Shown: positions 24,512 through 34,176, counted from the stretch's first letter. The stretch is 64,000 nucleotides of DNA from Caldovatus sediminis (GCF_014644455.1 NZ_BMKS01000003.1:275930-339929); one strand, 5' to 3'. The notes: generated by a model not told the origin, from the letters alone. A program made the numbers and translations.

Positions 24512-26584
24512 GTGCATCTCTCGCTCGGCATAGACATCGGCGGCACCTTCACCGACCTCGTCCTGCTCGACCCGCGCGACGGCCGCGCGGTGCTCTGGAA
24601 GGAAAGCACCACGCCGGACGACCCGGCGCGCGGCGCGCTGGAGGGCACGCGGCGCGTGCTGGAGCGCGCCGGCGCGCGGGCCGGCGAGGTGGCGCGCGTG
24701 GTGCACGCGACGACGCTCTTCACCAACGCGCTGATCGAGCGCAAGGGCGCGCGCACCGGCCTGCTCACCACCGCCGGCTTCCGCGACGTGCTGGAGATCG
24801 GGCGCGAGCGGAAGTACGAGCTCTACGACCTGTTCATCGCCATGCCGAAGCCGCTGGTGCCGCGCCCCTGGCGGCGCGAGGCGCGCGAGCGGCTGGCGCC
24901 GGACGGCAGCGTGGAGGTCCCGCTCGACCTCGACGGCGCGCTGCGCGAGGCGGAGGCGCTGGTCGCGCAGGGCGTCGAGAGCCTCGCCATCGTCTTCCTG
25001 CACGCCTACGCCAACCCGGCGCACGAGCGCGCGGCGGCGGAGGCGATCGCGCGGCGCTTCCCGCACCTCTCCCTCTCGCTCTCCTCCGACATCGCGCCGG
25101 AGATCCGCGAGTATCCGCGCGCCAGCACGACGGTGGCGAACGCCTATGTCCGCCCCCTCGCCGAGCGCTATCTCGACCGGATGGAGGCGGCGCTGCGCGC
25201 CGAGGGGATCGCGGGCGGGCTGTTCCTGATGCTCTCGAACGGCGGCCTGACGCATGTGGCGGAGGCGAAGCGCGCGCCGGTGCAGCTGCTGGAGAGCGGC
25301 CCGGCGGCGGGCGCGCTCGCCGGCGCCTTCTTCGGCCGCGCGGCGGGGCTGGAGCGCGTGCTCGCCTTCGACATGGGCGGCACCACGGCGAAGCTCGCCC
25401 TGGTGGACAACGGCGAGCCGCTCGTCGCCTACGGCTTCGAGGCGGCGCGGGAGAAGCGCTTCCTGCGCGGCTCCGGCCTGCCGGTCCAGATCGCGACCGT
25501 GGAGCTGATCGAGATCGGCGCCGGCGGCGGCTCCATCGCGCGGCGCGGCGAGCTCGGGACGCTGCAGGTGGGGCCGGAGAGCGCCGGCGCGCAGCCCGGC
25601 CCGGCCTGCTACGGCCGCGGCGGGACCGAGCCGACGGTGACGGACGCGGATCTCGCGCTCGGCTATCTCGACGCCGGCTTCTTCCTTGGCGGCGCGATGC
25701 GGATCGACCGCGCGGCGGCGGAGCGGGCGCTGGGCGGGCTGGCGGGCGCGCTCGGCGTGGACGCGGCGCGCGCCGCGGTCGGCGTGCACGACGTGGTGGA
25801 CGAGAACATGGCCGGCGCGGCGCGCGTCGCCATCGCCGAGCGCGGGCGCATCCCGCGCGAGTACGCGCTGCTCGCCACCGGCGGCGCGGGGCCGGTGCAC
25901 GCCTGGCACGTCGCGCGCAAGCTCGGCGTGCGGCGCGTGGTCTGCCCGCCGGGCGCGGGGGTGGGCAGCACCTTCGGCATGCTGATGGCGCCCGCGCGGG
26001 TGGACCGCGTCGCCTCCTTCAACGCGCCGCTCGCCGAGGCCGACTTCGCCGCGGCGGAGACGCTGTTCGCGCGGCTGGCGGAGGAGGCCCGCCGGGTGCT
26101 CGCGGAGACCGGCGCCGATCTGGCCCGCGCGGTGCCGCGCCGCCTCGCCGACATGCGCTACATCGGCCAGGGGTCCGAGATCACCGTCGCCATGCCGGAA
26201 CCGCTGGCGGAGGCCGCGGTGCGCGAGGCCTTCGAGGCGGAGTACCGCGGCCTCTTCGCCCGCACGCCGCCGGGTGCCGCGATCCAGTTCGTCGCGCTGC
26301 GCCTCACGCTCAGCGCCCCCATGCCGGGCGCCGAGGCGCGGCTGCGGCTCGCCCGTGCGCCGGGCGCCGGGATGCGGAAGGGCACGCGCCCCGTCTTCTT
26401 TCCCGACGCGCGCGGCGAGATCGCGACCCCCGTCTACGACCGCTACGCCCTCCCGCCCGGCATGCCCATAGACGGCCCCGCCGTGTTCGAGGAGGACGAG
26501 AGCACCTTCATCATCGGCCCCGGCGCCCGCGCCCGCGTGCTGCCCGACGGCTCCATCCTCGCCGAGATGCCGGACGACGCATGA
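24512..26584 (+). CDS. hyuA: Hydantoinase/oxoprolinase subunit A (HyuA)
   Basis: A 690-residue ATP-dependent cyclic-amidase subunit, usual length for the family. The start is GTG at 24512, giving VHLSLGIDIGGTFTDLVLLD, where GGTFTD (residues 10-15) is the phosphate-binding loop of the actin-like N-domain. HATTLFTNALIERKGA and the second loop AFDMGGTTAKLALVD follow. Then come IGAGGGSIA, GPACYGRGGTEPTVTDADL, LLATGGAGPVHAW and a C-terminal hydantoinase region. With HyuB it opens lactam or hydantoin rings using ATP (N-methylhydantoin, 5-oxoproline and related compounds) in the cytosol. ATGA overlap with hyuB shows an operon. Exact substrate unknown. Confidence 0.93.
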   Translation: MHLSLGIDIGGTFTDLVLLDPRDGRAVLWKESTTPDDPARGALEGTRRVLERAGARAGEVARVVHATTLFTNALIERKGARTGLLTTAGFRDVLEIGRERKYELYDLFIAMPKPLVPRPWRREARERLAPDGSVEVPLDLDGALREAEALVAQGVESLAIVFLHAYANPAHERAAAEAIARRFPHLSLSLSSDIAPEIREYPRASTTVANAYVRPLAERYLDRMEAALRAEGIAGGLFLMLSNGGLTHVAEAKRAPVQLLESGPAAGALAGAFFGRAAGLERVLAFDMGGTTAKLALVDNGEPLVAYGFEAAREKRFLRGSGLPVQIATVELIEIGAGGGSIARRGELGTLQVGPESAGAQPGPACYGRGGTEPTVTDADLALGYLDAGFFLGGAMRIDRAAAERALGGLAGALGVDAARAAVGVHDVVDENMAGAARVAIAERGRIPREYALLATGGAGPVHAWHVARKLGVRRVVCPPGAGVGSTFGMLMAPARVDRVASFNAPLAEADFAAAETLFARLAEEARRVLAETGADLARAVPRRLADMRYIGQGSEITVAMPEPLAEAAVREAFEAEYRGLFARTPPGAAIQFVALRLTLSAPMPGAEARLRLARAPGAGMRKGTRPVFFPDARGEIATPVYDRYALPPGMPIDGPAVFEEDESTFIIGPGARARVLPDGSILAEMPDDA

Positions 26585-28206
26585 CCCGCCGCACCTTCGA
26601 TCCCATCGAGCTCGAACTGCTCTGGCGCCGCCTGATCTCGCTGGTGGACGAGGCGGCGGCGGCGCTGGTGCGCACCTCCTTCTCGACCCTGGTGCGCGAG
26701 AGCTACGACTTCTCCTGCATCGTCACCGACGCCCGCGGGCAGTCGCTGGTGCAGGCGACGGAGAGCATCCCGAGCTTCATCGGCACCCTGCCCGCCACGG
26801 TGAAGCACTTCCTGCGCTTCTTCCCGCCGGAGTCGCTGGAGCCCGGCGACGTGCTGATCACCAACGACCTCTGGCTCGGCACCGGGCACCTGCCGGACAT
26901 CACCGTGGCGAAGCCGATCTTCCGCGGCGGGCGGCTGGTGGCGTTCAGCGCCTCCACCGCGCACGCGCCCGACATCGGCGGCAAGATCCGCAGCCCCGAG
27001 CCGCGCGAGGTGTTCGAGGAGGGCCTGCAGATCCCGCCGCTCAAGCTGATGCGCCGCGGCGCGGCGGACGAGACGCTGGTGGCGATGATCCGCCAGAACG
27101 TGCGCACGCCGGAGCAGACGCTCGGCGACCTCTGGGCGCAGGTGGTCGCGCTCGACCTGATGGAGGACCGCCTGCTCGGCCTGATGGCGGGGCACGACCT
27201 GCCCGACCTGGCGGACCTCGCCGCCGAGATCCAGGGCCGCTGCGAGGGCGCCATGCGCGCCGCCATCGCCGCCCTGCCGGACGGCACCTACCGCAGCGAG
27301 CTGCAGACCGACGGCCTGCTCGACACCCCGATCACCATCCGCATGGCGCTGACGGTGAAGGGCGATTCGATCGAGGTGGACTACACCGGCACCGACGCGC
27401 AGGTGGACCGGGCGATCAACTGCGCGCTCTGCTACACCTACGCGATGACCATGTACGGGGTGAAGGTCTGCACCAGCCCCGCCCTGCCGAACAACGAGGG
27501 CGCCTGGCGGCCGATCTCCATCACCGCGCCGCCCGGCTGCATCGTCAACCCGCAGTTCCCGGCCTCCGGCGGCTCGCGCATGCTGATCGGGCACTACCTG
27601 CCGATGCTGGTCTTCGGCTGCCTCGGCCAGGTGGTGCCGGAGCGCGTGATGGCGGCCTGCGGCTCGCCGATGTGGGGGATGAACCAGTCGGGCGTGCGCG
27701 CGAACGGCCGGCCCTACGCCAACATGTTCTTCTACAACGGCGGCATGGGCGGCAACGCGCGCGGCGACGGCGTGACCTGCCTCTCCTGGCCCTCCAACGT
27801 CTCCTCGACCAGCATCGAGCTCAGCGAGCACATCGCGCCGCTGCGCTTCCACCACAAGCGCCTGCGGCCGGACAGCGGCGGCGCGGGCCGGCACCGCGGC
27901 GGGCTCGGCCAGGAGATCCTGATCGAGAGCCGGTCGGAGACGCCGATCGCCGTCTCCTTCCTCGCCGAGCGCACCGTGATCCCCGCCTTCGGCATCGAGG
28001 GCGGCCGCCCCGGCGCGACCGGCGCGCTGCGCATCAACGGCGAGGCGGTGGACCCGAAGCGGCAATACGTGCTGTGCCACGGCGACACGGTGAGCCTGGC
28101 GACGCCGGGCGGCGGCGGCCACGGCGACCCGCGCGTGCGCGACCCGGCGGCGCTGGCGGCGGACCTGGCAGCGGGCTACGTCACCGACGAGGCGGCCTAT
28201 CGCTGA
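26581..28206 (+). CDS. hyuB: Hydantoinase/oxoprolinase subunit B (HyuB)
   Basis: A 541-residue partner of HyuA. The family pattern is clear: FDPIELELLWRRLISLVDEA, VRESYDFSCIVTDARGQSL, GDVLITNDLWLGTGHLPDIT (metal-site region), VDYTGTDAQVDRAINC, and the C-terminal PDSGGAGRHRGGLGQE and TPGGGGHGDP blocks. The ATG overlaps the hyuA stop (ATGA). The stop codon TGA at 28204-28206 abuts the stop of the convergent cupin gene with no base between, forming TGATCA. HyuB carries the catalytic metal centre in characterised relatives. Confidence 0.94.
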   Translation: MTRRTFDPIELELLWRRLISLVDEAAAALVRTSFSTLVRESYDFSCIVTDARGQSLVQATESIPSFIGTLPATVKHFLRFFPPESLEPGDVLITNDLWLGTGHLPDITVAKPIFRGGRLVAFSASTAHAPDIGGKIRSPEPREVFEEGLQIPPLKLMRRGAADETLVAMIRQNVRTPEQTLGDLWAQVVALDLMEDRLLGLMAGHDLPDLADLAAEIQGRCEGAMRAAIAALPDGTYRSELQTDGLLDTPITIRMALTVKGDSIEVDYTGTDAQVDRAINCALCYTYAMTMYGVKVCTSPALPNNEGAWRPISITAPPGCIVNPQFPASGGSRMLIGHYLPMLVFGCLGQVVPERVMAACGSPMWGMNQSGVRANGRPYANMFFYNGGMGGNARGDGVTCLSWPSNVSSTSIELSEHIAPLRFHHKRLRPDSGGAGRHRGGLGQEILIESRSETPIAVSFLAERTVIPAFGIEGGRPGATGALRINGEAVDPKRQYVLCHGDTVSLATPGGGGHGDPRVRDPAALAADLAAGYVTDEAAYR

Positions 28207-28776
28207 TCAGACCGCGGCGCGCCGCAGCGGCTCCAGCACGGCGGCGTCGGTGATCGGCGCGGCGTCCCAGGGGGGCGGCGGCGGCGGGTCGAGCGTCTCG
28301 AACACCGTCGCCAGCTCGATCGCGCCGACATCGGCGGGGCGCGGATATGGCGTCGGATCGGGCCGGCCCGCGCCGCGCGGCCTGCCGATGGCGCGGAAGA
28401 ATTCCTCCAGCCCCGCCGGCGCGAGCATCCACAGGAAGCGGAACGGCCCCGCGCCGTCGTTGATGAAGCCGTGCCGCGCACGGGCGCCGGCGAACAGGAA
28501 GCTGCCGCGGCGGATGCGGCGCACCACGCCGTCGAGCCGCGCCAGACCCTCGCCCTCGAGGAAGAAGAAGTACTCGTCCTGCGCCGGGTGCGCGTGCTCG
28601 CGGATCTTGCCGAGCGGCGGCAGCTCCTGCAGCCCGACGCTCGCGCCGCACGGCGCGCCCGCCATCCCCGGCGCGGCGAGGATCGAGATCCAGCCGTTCG
28701 CCGGCTGCGGCTGCCAGTGCTCCTCGCCCCCGCCGGGCGGCACGAGGCGAATGCGGCCCTCGTTCCCGGTCGCCAT
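28207..28776 (-). CDS. Cupin-domain protein
   Basis: A 189-residue cytosolic protein with one cupin barrel. Motif 1 appears as IREHAHPAQDEYFFFLEGEG (about residues 58-77) and motif 2 as GSFLFAGARARHGFINDG. Both supply His/Glu candidates for a metal. The C-terminal third is Pro-rich (TLDPPPPPPWDAAP). AAGGAGG stands about 8 bases before the ATG at 28776. It lies 20 bases downstream of the FAD oxidase gene, both minus, so they likely share a transcript. Small cupins act as isomerases, dioxygenases or sugar/acid-binding proteins; nothing decides here. Confidence 0.82.
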   Translation of the reverse strand: MATGNEGRIRLVPPGGGEEHWQPQPANGWISILAAPGMAGAPCGASVGLQELPPLGKIREHAHPAQDEYFFFLEGEGLARLDGVVRRIRRGSFLFAGARARHGFINDGAGPFRFLWMLAPAGLEEFFRAIGRPRGAGRPDPTPYPRPADVGAIELATVFETLDPPPPPPWDAAPITDAAVLEPLRRAAV

Positions 28777-28796
28777 GCGGCCGGCCTCCTTCCCGC

Positions 28797-30203
28797 TCAG
28801 GGCAGCATCTTGCCCGGGTTCATCAGGCCGCGCGGATCGAGCGCCGCCTTGATCGCCCGCATCAGGTCGAGCGCCACCGGGTCGCGCAGCGCCGCCATGG
28901 CGTGGCGCTTGGACTGGCCGATGCCGTGCTCGGCGCTGAAGCTGCCGCCGTGCGCGACGGCGATGCGGTTCACCGTGTCCTCGATCGCCTCGGCGTCGCG
29001 GTGCCAGGCCTCGCGCGGCGTGCCGCGCGGCGCCTGGAGCGCGATGTGGACGTTGCCGTCGCCGGCATGGCCGACCGCGATCAGCTTCCCCTCCGGCCAG
29101 CGCGCGGCGAGCGCCGCCTCGACCTCGGCGAGGAAGGACGGCACGGCGGAGACGGGGACCGAGGTGTCGGCCGAGACGCTCGGCGCCTCGGCGCGGTTGC
29201 ACTCCGGCATGATCTCGCGCAGGTACCAGAGCGCGGCGCGCTGCTCCTCGCTCTCGGCGATCACCGCCTCGCCCGCCTCGCCGGCCTCGACCGCGGCGGC
29301 GAGGGCGCCCTCCAGCGGCGTGCGCAGGTCGGCCCCGGCGGCGGCGGTGCCGAGTTCGAGCAGCACGTACCACGGCGATTCCAGCGCGAAGGGCAGGCGC
29401 GCGCGCGGCGCGTGGCGGCGCACCAGCTCCAGCGGCCAGCGGCCGATCAGCTCGAAGCCGATCAGCTCCGCGCCGTTCGACGACAGCCGGTCGAGCAGCG
29501 CCAGCGCCGCCGCCGGCGAGGGCACCGCGAGGAACGCGGTCTCGCGCGCGCGCAGCGCCGGGGCGAGCTTCAGCGCGGCGCCGGTGATGACGCCGAGCGT
29601 CCCCTCCCCGCCGATGAACAGGTGGCGCAGCGCGTAGCCCGTGTTGTCCTTGCGCACGCGGCGCAGGTCGTTCAGCACGCGTCCGTCCGGCAGCACCACC
29701 TCCAGCCCCAGCACCAGGTCGCGCGCATTGCCCCAGCGGATGGTGCGGATGCCCCCGGCGTTGGTCGAGAGCGCGCCGCCGATCTGCGCCGAGCCCTCGG
29801 CGCCGAAGGAGAGCGGGAACAGCCGGCCCGCCGCCGCCGCGGCCTCCTGCACCGCGCGCACGGTGCAGCCGGCGTCCACCGTGATGCTGAAGTCGCGCGC
29901 GTCCACGGCGCGGATGCGGTTCATGCGCTCGAGGCTCAGCACCACCGCGGGCGGCCCGTCCGCGCGCGGCACCGCGCCGCCGCAGAGGCCGGTGCGCCCG
30001 CCCGCGGGCACCACCGCGAGCCCCGCCGCGGCGCAGGCGCGCAGCGCGGCGGCGACCTCCTCGGCGCTGCCGGGGCGCAGCACGGCGCGGGGCGGATGAG
30101 CGTAGCGCCCGGACCAGTCGCGGGCATAGGGTTCGATGTCGGCCGGCGCGGTCAGGGCCGGGCAGCAGGCGGAGAGCGCGCTGAGGTCGTCGAGGGGGCT
30201 CAT
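28797..30203 (-). CDS. FAD-linked oxidase, GlcD / D-2-hydroxyglutarate dehydrogenase type
   Basis: A 468-residue flavoprotein of the PCMH/FAD_binding_4 plus FAD-oxidase C family. The flavin-binding stretch VVPAGGRTGLCGGAVP lies at about residues 64-79. It is followed by SIGGALSTNAGG-type (here IGGALSTNAGGIRTIRWGN), LGLEVVLPDG and FIGGEGTLGVITGA. The C-terminal active-site part has VGHAGDGNVHIAL and SAEHGIGQSKRHAM. Relatives oxidise D-lactate, glycolate, D-2-hydroxyglutarate or other D-2-hydroxy acids and pass electrons to quinone or ETF. No CCG iron-sulfur domain is fused. Start at 30203; the longer upstream frame is low-complexity. Probably co-transcribed with the cupin. Confidence 0.92.
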   Translation of the reverse strand: MSPLDDLSALSACCPALTAPADIEPYARDWSGRYAHPPRAVLRPGSAEEVAAALRACAAAGLAVVPAGGRTGLCGGAVPRADGPPAVVLSLERMNRIRAVDARDFSITVDAGCTVRAVQEAAAAAGRLFPLSFGAEGSAQIGGALSTNAGGIRTIRWGNARDLVLGLEVVLPDGRVLNDLRRVRKDNTGYALRHLFIGGEGTLGVITGAALKLAPALRARETAFLAVPSPAAALALLDRLSSNGAELIGFELIGRWPLELVRRHAPRARLPFALESPWYVLLELGTAAAGADLRTPLEGALAAAVEAGEAGEAVIAESEEQRAALWYLREIMPECNRAEAPSVSADTSVPVSAVPSFLAEVEAALAARWPEGKLIAVGHAGDGNVHIALQAPRGTPREAWHRDAEAIEDTVNRIAVAHGGSFSAEHGIGQSKRHAMAALRDPVALDLMRAIKAALDPRGLMNPGKMLP

Positions 30204-30439
30204 CTCGTTTCCATCGGGCCGGTCGCGGCGAAGCACGCCTGCCGGACGCGGGCGCCGGGGCGATGCTGGCCGCGGCCGGCCACCGGCGCAAGGAGGCACG
30301 GGAGATGGCGGAGGACGCCATGGCGCGCGGCGCGCCGGGAGGCGCGGCAGCGGCGCGGCCGAGGATAGGCCGGCCTTGGCCCGGGCCGCGGGCCGTGGAT
30401 CAATCCCCTCCCCCGCGCCAGACCGGGAGCCGCCGCGCC

Positions 30440-31690
30440 ATGGCCCGTGACCCGAGCGATCTGCTGCTTCTGAACGCCCGCCTCCCCGACGGGCGGCAGG
30501 GCGCGCACATCCTGATCCGCGACGGCCGCATCGCCGCCCTGGGCGAGGGCCCGCCGCCCGGGGCCGGCGCGGCGGCGGTGTTCGACCTGGCCGGCGACCT
30601 GGTGCTGCCCGGCCTCGTGGACGGGCACATGCACCTCGACAAGACCCTGATGGGCCTGCCCTGGACGCCGCACGCGGCCGAGCCCAACCGGCCGAGCCGC
30701 ATCGCCACCGACCAGCGCGTGCTACCCGCCCTGCCCCTCTCCACCGCGGCGCGCGCCGGCCACCTGATCCGCCGCTGCGTCGCCCACGGCACGGCGCACA
30801 TCCGCACCCACGCGGACATCACCCCGGCCTTCGGCCTCGCCGCGCTGGAGGGCGTGCTGGCCGCGCGCGAGGCCCACGCCGGCGCGGTCACGGTGCAGGT
30901 CGTCGCCTTCCCGCAGGCCGGCGTGATGCGCCACGGGCCGCGCGCCGTCGCGGAGCTGCTCGACGCCGCGATCCGCGCCGGCGCCGACCTGGTCGGCGGC
31001 ATAGACCCCTGCGAGATCGACCGCGACCCGAAGGGCCAGCTCGACGCGATCTTCGCCATCGCCGAGCGGCGCGGCGTCGGCGTGGACATCCACCTGCACG
31101 AGCCGGGCGAGCTCGGCCTGTTCAGCCTGCAGGAGATCTGCGCGCGCGCCGCCGCGCTCGGCATGCGGGGCCGGGTGACGGTGAGCCACGGCTTCTGCCT
31201 CGGCGGCATCGCGGAATCGAGGCAGCAGGCGGCCGCGGAGATGATGGCCGAGGCCGGCGTCGCGCTGGTCACGCACGGCGCGGGCGGCGCCGCGCTGCCG
31301 CCGCTGATGCTGCTGCGCCGCGCCGGCGTGCGCGTGTTCTGCGGCAACGACGACGTGCGCGACACCTGGAGCCCCTACGGCACCGGCGACATGCTGGAGC
31401 GCGCCGCGATCATCGGCTGGCGCGCCGACCTGCGCCACGACCCGCTGCTGGAGGAGCTGTTCGCCATGGCCTCGAGCGAGGGCGCCGCGGCGCTCGGCAT
31501 CGCCGGGCACGGCCTCGCCCCCGGCCGCCCCGCGACCTTCTTCACCCTGCCCGCGCAGTGCATCCCGGACGCGATCGGCGCCCATCCGCCGCGGCGCCTC
31601 GTGTTCCACGCCGGGCGGCTGGTGGCGCGCGACGGCGCCTATTGCGGGCCGGGGGGCGACGGGATTGCCGAAGGGCGCGCGTCCGCTTAA
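30440..31690 (+). CDS. Amidohydrolase, cytosine deaminase (CodA)-like
   Basis: A 416-residue metal-dependent hydrolase of the cytosine deaminase group. By alignment to E. coli CodA as I recall it, the ligands are kept: H63 and H65 in DGHMHLDKT, H218 in DIHLHE, and D304 in GNDDV. The catalytic E221 and substrate-facing Q159 (AFPQAG) are also present, as is HIRTHADI. CodA has GHDDV where this has GNDDV and VHCDE where this has IHLHE, so the substrate may differ: cytosine, an aminotriazine such as N-isopropylammelide, or another cyclic amide. The start at 30440 has only GGGAG upstream. Followed by the alpha/beta hydrolase after 51 bases. Confidence 0.88.
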   Translation: MARDPSDLLLLNARLPDGRQGAHILIRDGRIAALGEGPPPGAGAAAVFDLAGDLVLPGLVDGHMHLDKTLMGLPWTPHAAEPNRPSRIATDQRVLPALPLSTAARAGHLIRRCVAHGTAHIRTHADITPAFGLAALEGVLAAREAHAGAVTVQVVAFPQAGVMRHGPRAVAELLDAAIRAGADLVGGIDPCEIDRDPKGQLDAIFAIAERRGVGVDIHLHEPGELGLFSLQEICARAAALGMRGRVTVSHGFCLGGIAESRQQAAAEMMAEAGVALVTHGAGGAALPPLMLLRRAGVRVFCGNDDVRDTWSPYGTGDMLERAAIIGWRADLRHDPLLEELFAMASSEGAAALGIAGHGLAPGRPATFFTLPAQCIPDAIGAHPPRRLVFHAGRLVARDGAYCGPGGDGIAEGRASA

Positions 31691-31741
31691 GGCCATCCGC
31701 AGCCCCTTCCGCGCGGGGCAGCGAGTCACGACGGAGGCCGA

Positions 31742-32641
31742 ATGCGATCGGAGGCGCCCGCCACGTCCGGAACGATGCCCGCCCCAGCCCCGGCGGCGGA
31801 GGCGCCCGAGGCTGCCCTCGCCCGCCTCGACGCCGCCGCGCGACGGTCCGAGACGCCCTGCGGCGAGGGCCACATGGTCTGGCGCGCCTGGGGCGACGGC
31901 CCGCCGCTCGTGCTGCTGCACGGCGGCTCCGGCTCCTGGCGCCACTGGGCGCGCAACATCGCGCATTTCGCCCGCAGGCGGCTGGTGCTGGCGCCGGACC
32001 TGCCCGGCCTCGGCGAGTCCGCCATGCCGCCGCCGCCGATCGAACCCGGCGCCACCGCGGGGATCGTTGCCGCCGGCCTGCGCGCCCTGCTCGGCGGGGA
32101 GGCCCGCTACGACCTCGTCGGCTTCTCCTACGGCGCCAACATCGCCGGCCACGTCGCCGCCGCCGAGGGCGAGCGGGTGCGCAGCCTGACCATCGTCGGC
32201 GCCGGCGCGCTCGGCCTCGCGCGCGGCCACACGCCGCTCCAGAAGGTGCGGGACAAGCAGGGCGCGGCGCGGCTCGCGGCGCACCGCTTCAACCTCGCCT
32301 CGCTGATGTTCGCCGATCCGGCGCGGATCGACGGCCTCGCGCTCGCGATCCAGGAGTGGAACACGGTGCATGCGCGGCTGCGCAGCCGCCCGCTCGCCCA
32401 CACCCCTTCCCTGCGCGAGGCGATCGAGCGCGCGACCGCGCCGCTCGCCGCGATCTACGGGGAGCGCGACGCGATCGCCTGGCCGAACCTGCACCTGCGC
32501 CTCGCGCTGCTGCGCGAGCTGCGGCCGGAGGCGGCGATCCACGTCATCCCCGGCGCCGGCCACTGGGTCGCCTACGAGGCGGCGGAGGCGTTCAACGCGG
32601 CGCTGGACGCGGTGCTGCCGCGCGTCTCCGGCGCCACCTGA
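31742..32641 (+). CDS. Alpha/beta hydrolase
   Basis: A 299-residue hydrolase fold enzyme. The oxyanion segment is LLHGGSGSW (about 58-66) and the nucleophile elbow is GFSYGAN with S129. An acidic residue in YGERDAIAWPN and a His in PGAGHWVAYE complete a likely triad. A 40-residue Pro/Ala-rich N-terminal tail precedes the fold, with no signal peptide. GGAGG stands about 7 bases before the ATG. It sits between the amidohydrolase and the LIV ATPase gene with 11 bases to the latter, so it belongs to the same operon. Esterase, amidase or C-C hydrolase cannot be told apart. Confidence 0.88.
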   Translation: MRSEAPATSGTMPAPAPAAEAPEAALARLDAAARRSETPCGEGHMVWRAWGDGPPLVLLHGGSGSWRHWARNIAHFARRRLVLAPDLPGLGESAMPPPPIEPGATAGIVAAGLRALLGGEARYDLVGFSYGANIAGHVAAAEGERVRSLTIVGAGALGLARGHTPLQKVRDKQGAARLAAHRFNLASLMFADPARIDGLALAIQEWNTVHARLRSRPLAHTPSLREAIERATAPLAAIYGERDAIAWPNLHLRLALLRELRPEAAIHVIPGAGHWVAYEAAEAFNAALDAVLPRVSGAT

Positions 32642-32652
32642 TCCCGGCGCCG

Positions 32653-33465
32653 ATGGCCGCCCCCGCCGCCACGCCCCCGCCCCTGCTGGAGGTCGAGGGA
32701 GTGGTCGTGCGCTTCGGCGGCGTGGTGGCGCTCGCGGGTGTCTCCTTCGAGGTCGGGCATCGCGAGATCCGCGGCCTGATCGGGCCGAACGGCTCGGGCA
32801 AGACCACGCTGTTCAACTGCATCAGCGGCCTCTGCCGCCCGGCGGCGGGCGAGATCCGCTTCGAGGGCGTCGCCCTCTCGCGCGTGCCGCGCCATGCCCG
32901 CGCCAGGCTCGGCATCGGCCGCACCTTCCAGCACACGGCGCTGTTCCGCAGCCTTACCGTGCGCGAGAACGTGCTCGCCGGGGCGCACCCCCTCGCCGGC
33001 TCGGGCTTCCTCGCCAACGCGCTGCGGCTCGGCGGCCGGGTGCGGCGCGAGGAGCGCGAGGCGGAGGAGACCGCACGGCGCCTGCTGGCGCTGCTCTCGC
33101 TCGAGGCGGTGGCGGACGCGCCGGTCGGGCGCCTGCCCTTCGGCACGCAGAAGCGGGTCGAGCTGGCCCGCGCGCTCGCCGCCGGACCGAAGCTCCTGCT
33201 GCTCGACGAGCCGGCGGGCGGGCTGAACCACGAGGAGGTCTACCGCCTGGCGCGGCTGCTCTTCCGCATCCGGCGGGAATTCGAGCTCAGCATCCTGCTC
33301 GTCGAGCACCACATGCACCTGGTGACGAGCGTGTCGGACCGCGTGGTCGCGCTCGACTTCGGCGAGAAGATCGCCGACGGCACGCCGGAGGCGGTGCGCG
33401 CCGAGCCGGCGGTGATCCGCGCCTATCTCGGCGAGGGGGCGGCGGCGCATGGCGACGCTGCTTGA
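32653..33465 (+). CDS. livG: LIV-type ABC transporter ATP-binding protein LivG (second system)
   Basis: A 270-residue ABC ATPase with Walker A GPNGSGKTTLFNCISG, the LivG-specific GIGRTFQHTALFRSLTVREN, and a degenerate signature PFGTQKRVELARAL. Walker B is LLLLDEPAGGLNHEE and the C-terminal end is DGTPEAVRAEPAVIRAYLG. It works with the LivF, LivH and LivM encoded directly downstream. The 3' end overlaps the livF start by 17 bases. Its operon position right after the catabolic hydrolases suggests uptake of their substrate. Confidence 0.94.
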   Translation: MAAPAATPPPLLEVEGVVVRFGGVVALAGVSFEVGHREIRGLIGPNGSGKTTLFNCISGLCRPAAGEIRFEGVALSRVPRHARARLGIGRTFQHTALFRSLTVRENVLAGAHPLAGSGFLANALRLGGRVRREEREAEETARRLLALLSLEAVADAPVGRLPFGTQKRVELARALAAGPKLLLLDEPAGGLNHEEVYRLARLLFRIRREFELSILLVEHHMHLVTSVSDRVVALDFGEKIADGTPEAVRAEPAVIRAYLGEGAAAHGDAA

Positions 33466-34162
33466 GGCCCGCGCCCTCACCGCCGGCTACGGCGGCCCGC
33501 CGGTGCTGCACGGCGTCGCGCTCGCGGTCGAGGAGGGCGGCGTCACCGCGCTGCTCGGCGCCAACGGCGCGGGCAAGACGACCATCCTGCGCGCGCTGTG
33601 CGGCATGATCGCGGCGAGCGGCGAGGTCCGCTTCGCCGGGGAGCGGATCGACGGCCTGCCGACCGAGGCGATCGCCCGGCGCGGCATCGCCCATGTCCCG
33701 GACGGGCGCGGCACCTTCGCCGAGCTGACGGTGGAGGAGAACCTCCGCCTCGGCGCCATCACGCGGCGCGACCGCGCGGCGGTGGCGGCGGACCTCGAGG
33801 GCGCGCTCACCCTCTTCCCGCGCCTGCGGGAGCGGTGGCGGCAGCAGGCCGGCACCCTCTCCGGCGGCGAGCAGCAGATGCTCGCCATCGCCCGCGCCCT
33901 GCTGCTGCGTCCGCGCCTCCTGCTGCTCGACGAGCCCTCCTTCGGCCTCGCGCCGCTGGCGGTGCGGGAGGTCTTCGGCGCCCTCGCGCGGCTGCGCGCC
34001 GAGGCCGGGGTGGCGATGCTGCTGGTCGAGCAGAACGCCGCGCTCGCCCTCGATCTCGCCGACCGGGCCTGCCTGCTCGAGACCGGGCGCGTCGTGCTGC
34101 AGGGCGAGGCCGCGGCGCTGCGGCGCGATGCGGCGGTCCGGCGCGCCTATCTCGGCCGCTGA
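33449..34162 (+). CDS. livF: LIV-type ABC transporter ATP-binding protein LivF (second system)
   Basis: A 237-residue ABC ATPase. Walker A GANGAGKTT, IAHVPDGRGTFAELTVEENL, signature LSGGEQQMLAIARAL, Walker B LLLLDEPSFGLAP and LVEQNAALALDLADR are all LivF hallmarks. The start at 33449 lies inside the livG 3' end (17-base overlap), so translation is probably coupled. Second ATPase of the complete LIV importer in this block. Confidence 0.94.
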   Translation: MATLLEARALTAGYGGPPVLHGVALAVEEGGVTALLGANGAGKTTILRALCGMIAASGEVRFAGERIDGLPTEAIARRGIAHVPDGRGTFAELTVEENLRLGAITRRDRAAVAADLEGALTLFPRLRERWRQQAGTLSGGEQQMLAIARALLLRPRLLLLDEPSFGLAPLAVREVFGALARLRAEAGVAMLLVEQNAALALDLADRACLLETGRVVLQGEAAALRRDAAVRRAYLGR

Positions 34163-34176
34163 ACGGGGCAGAGGCG

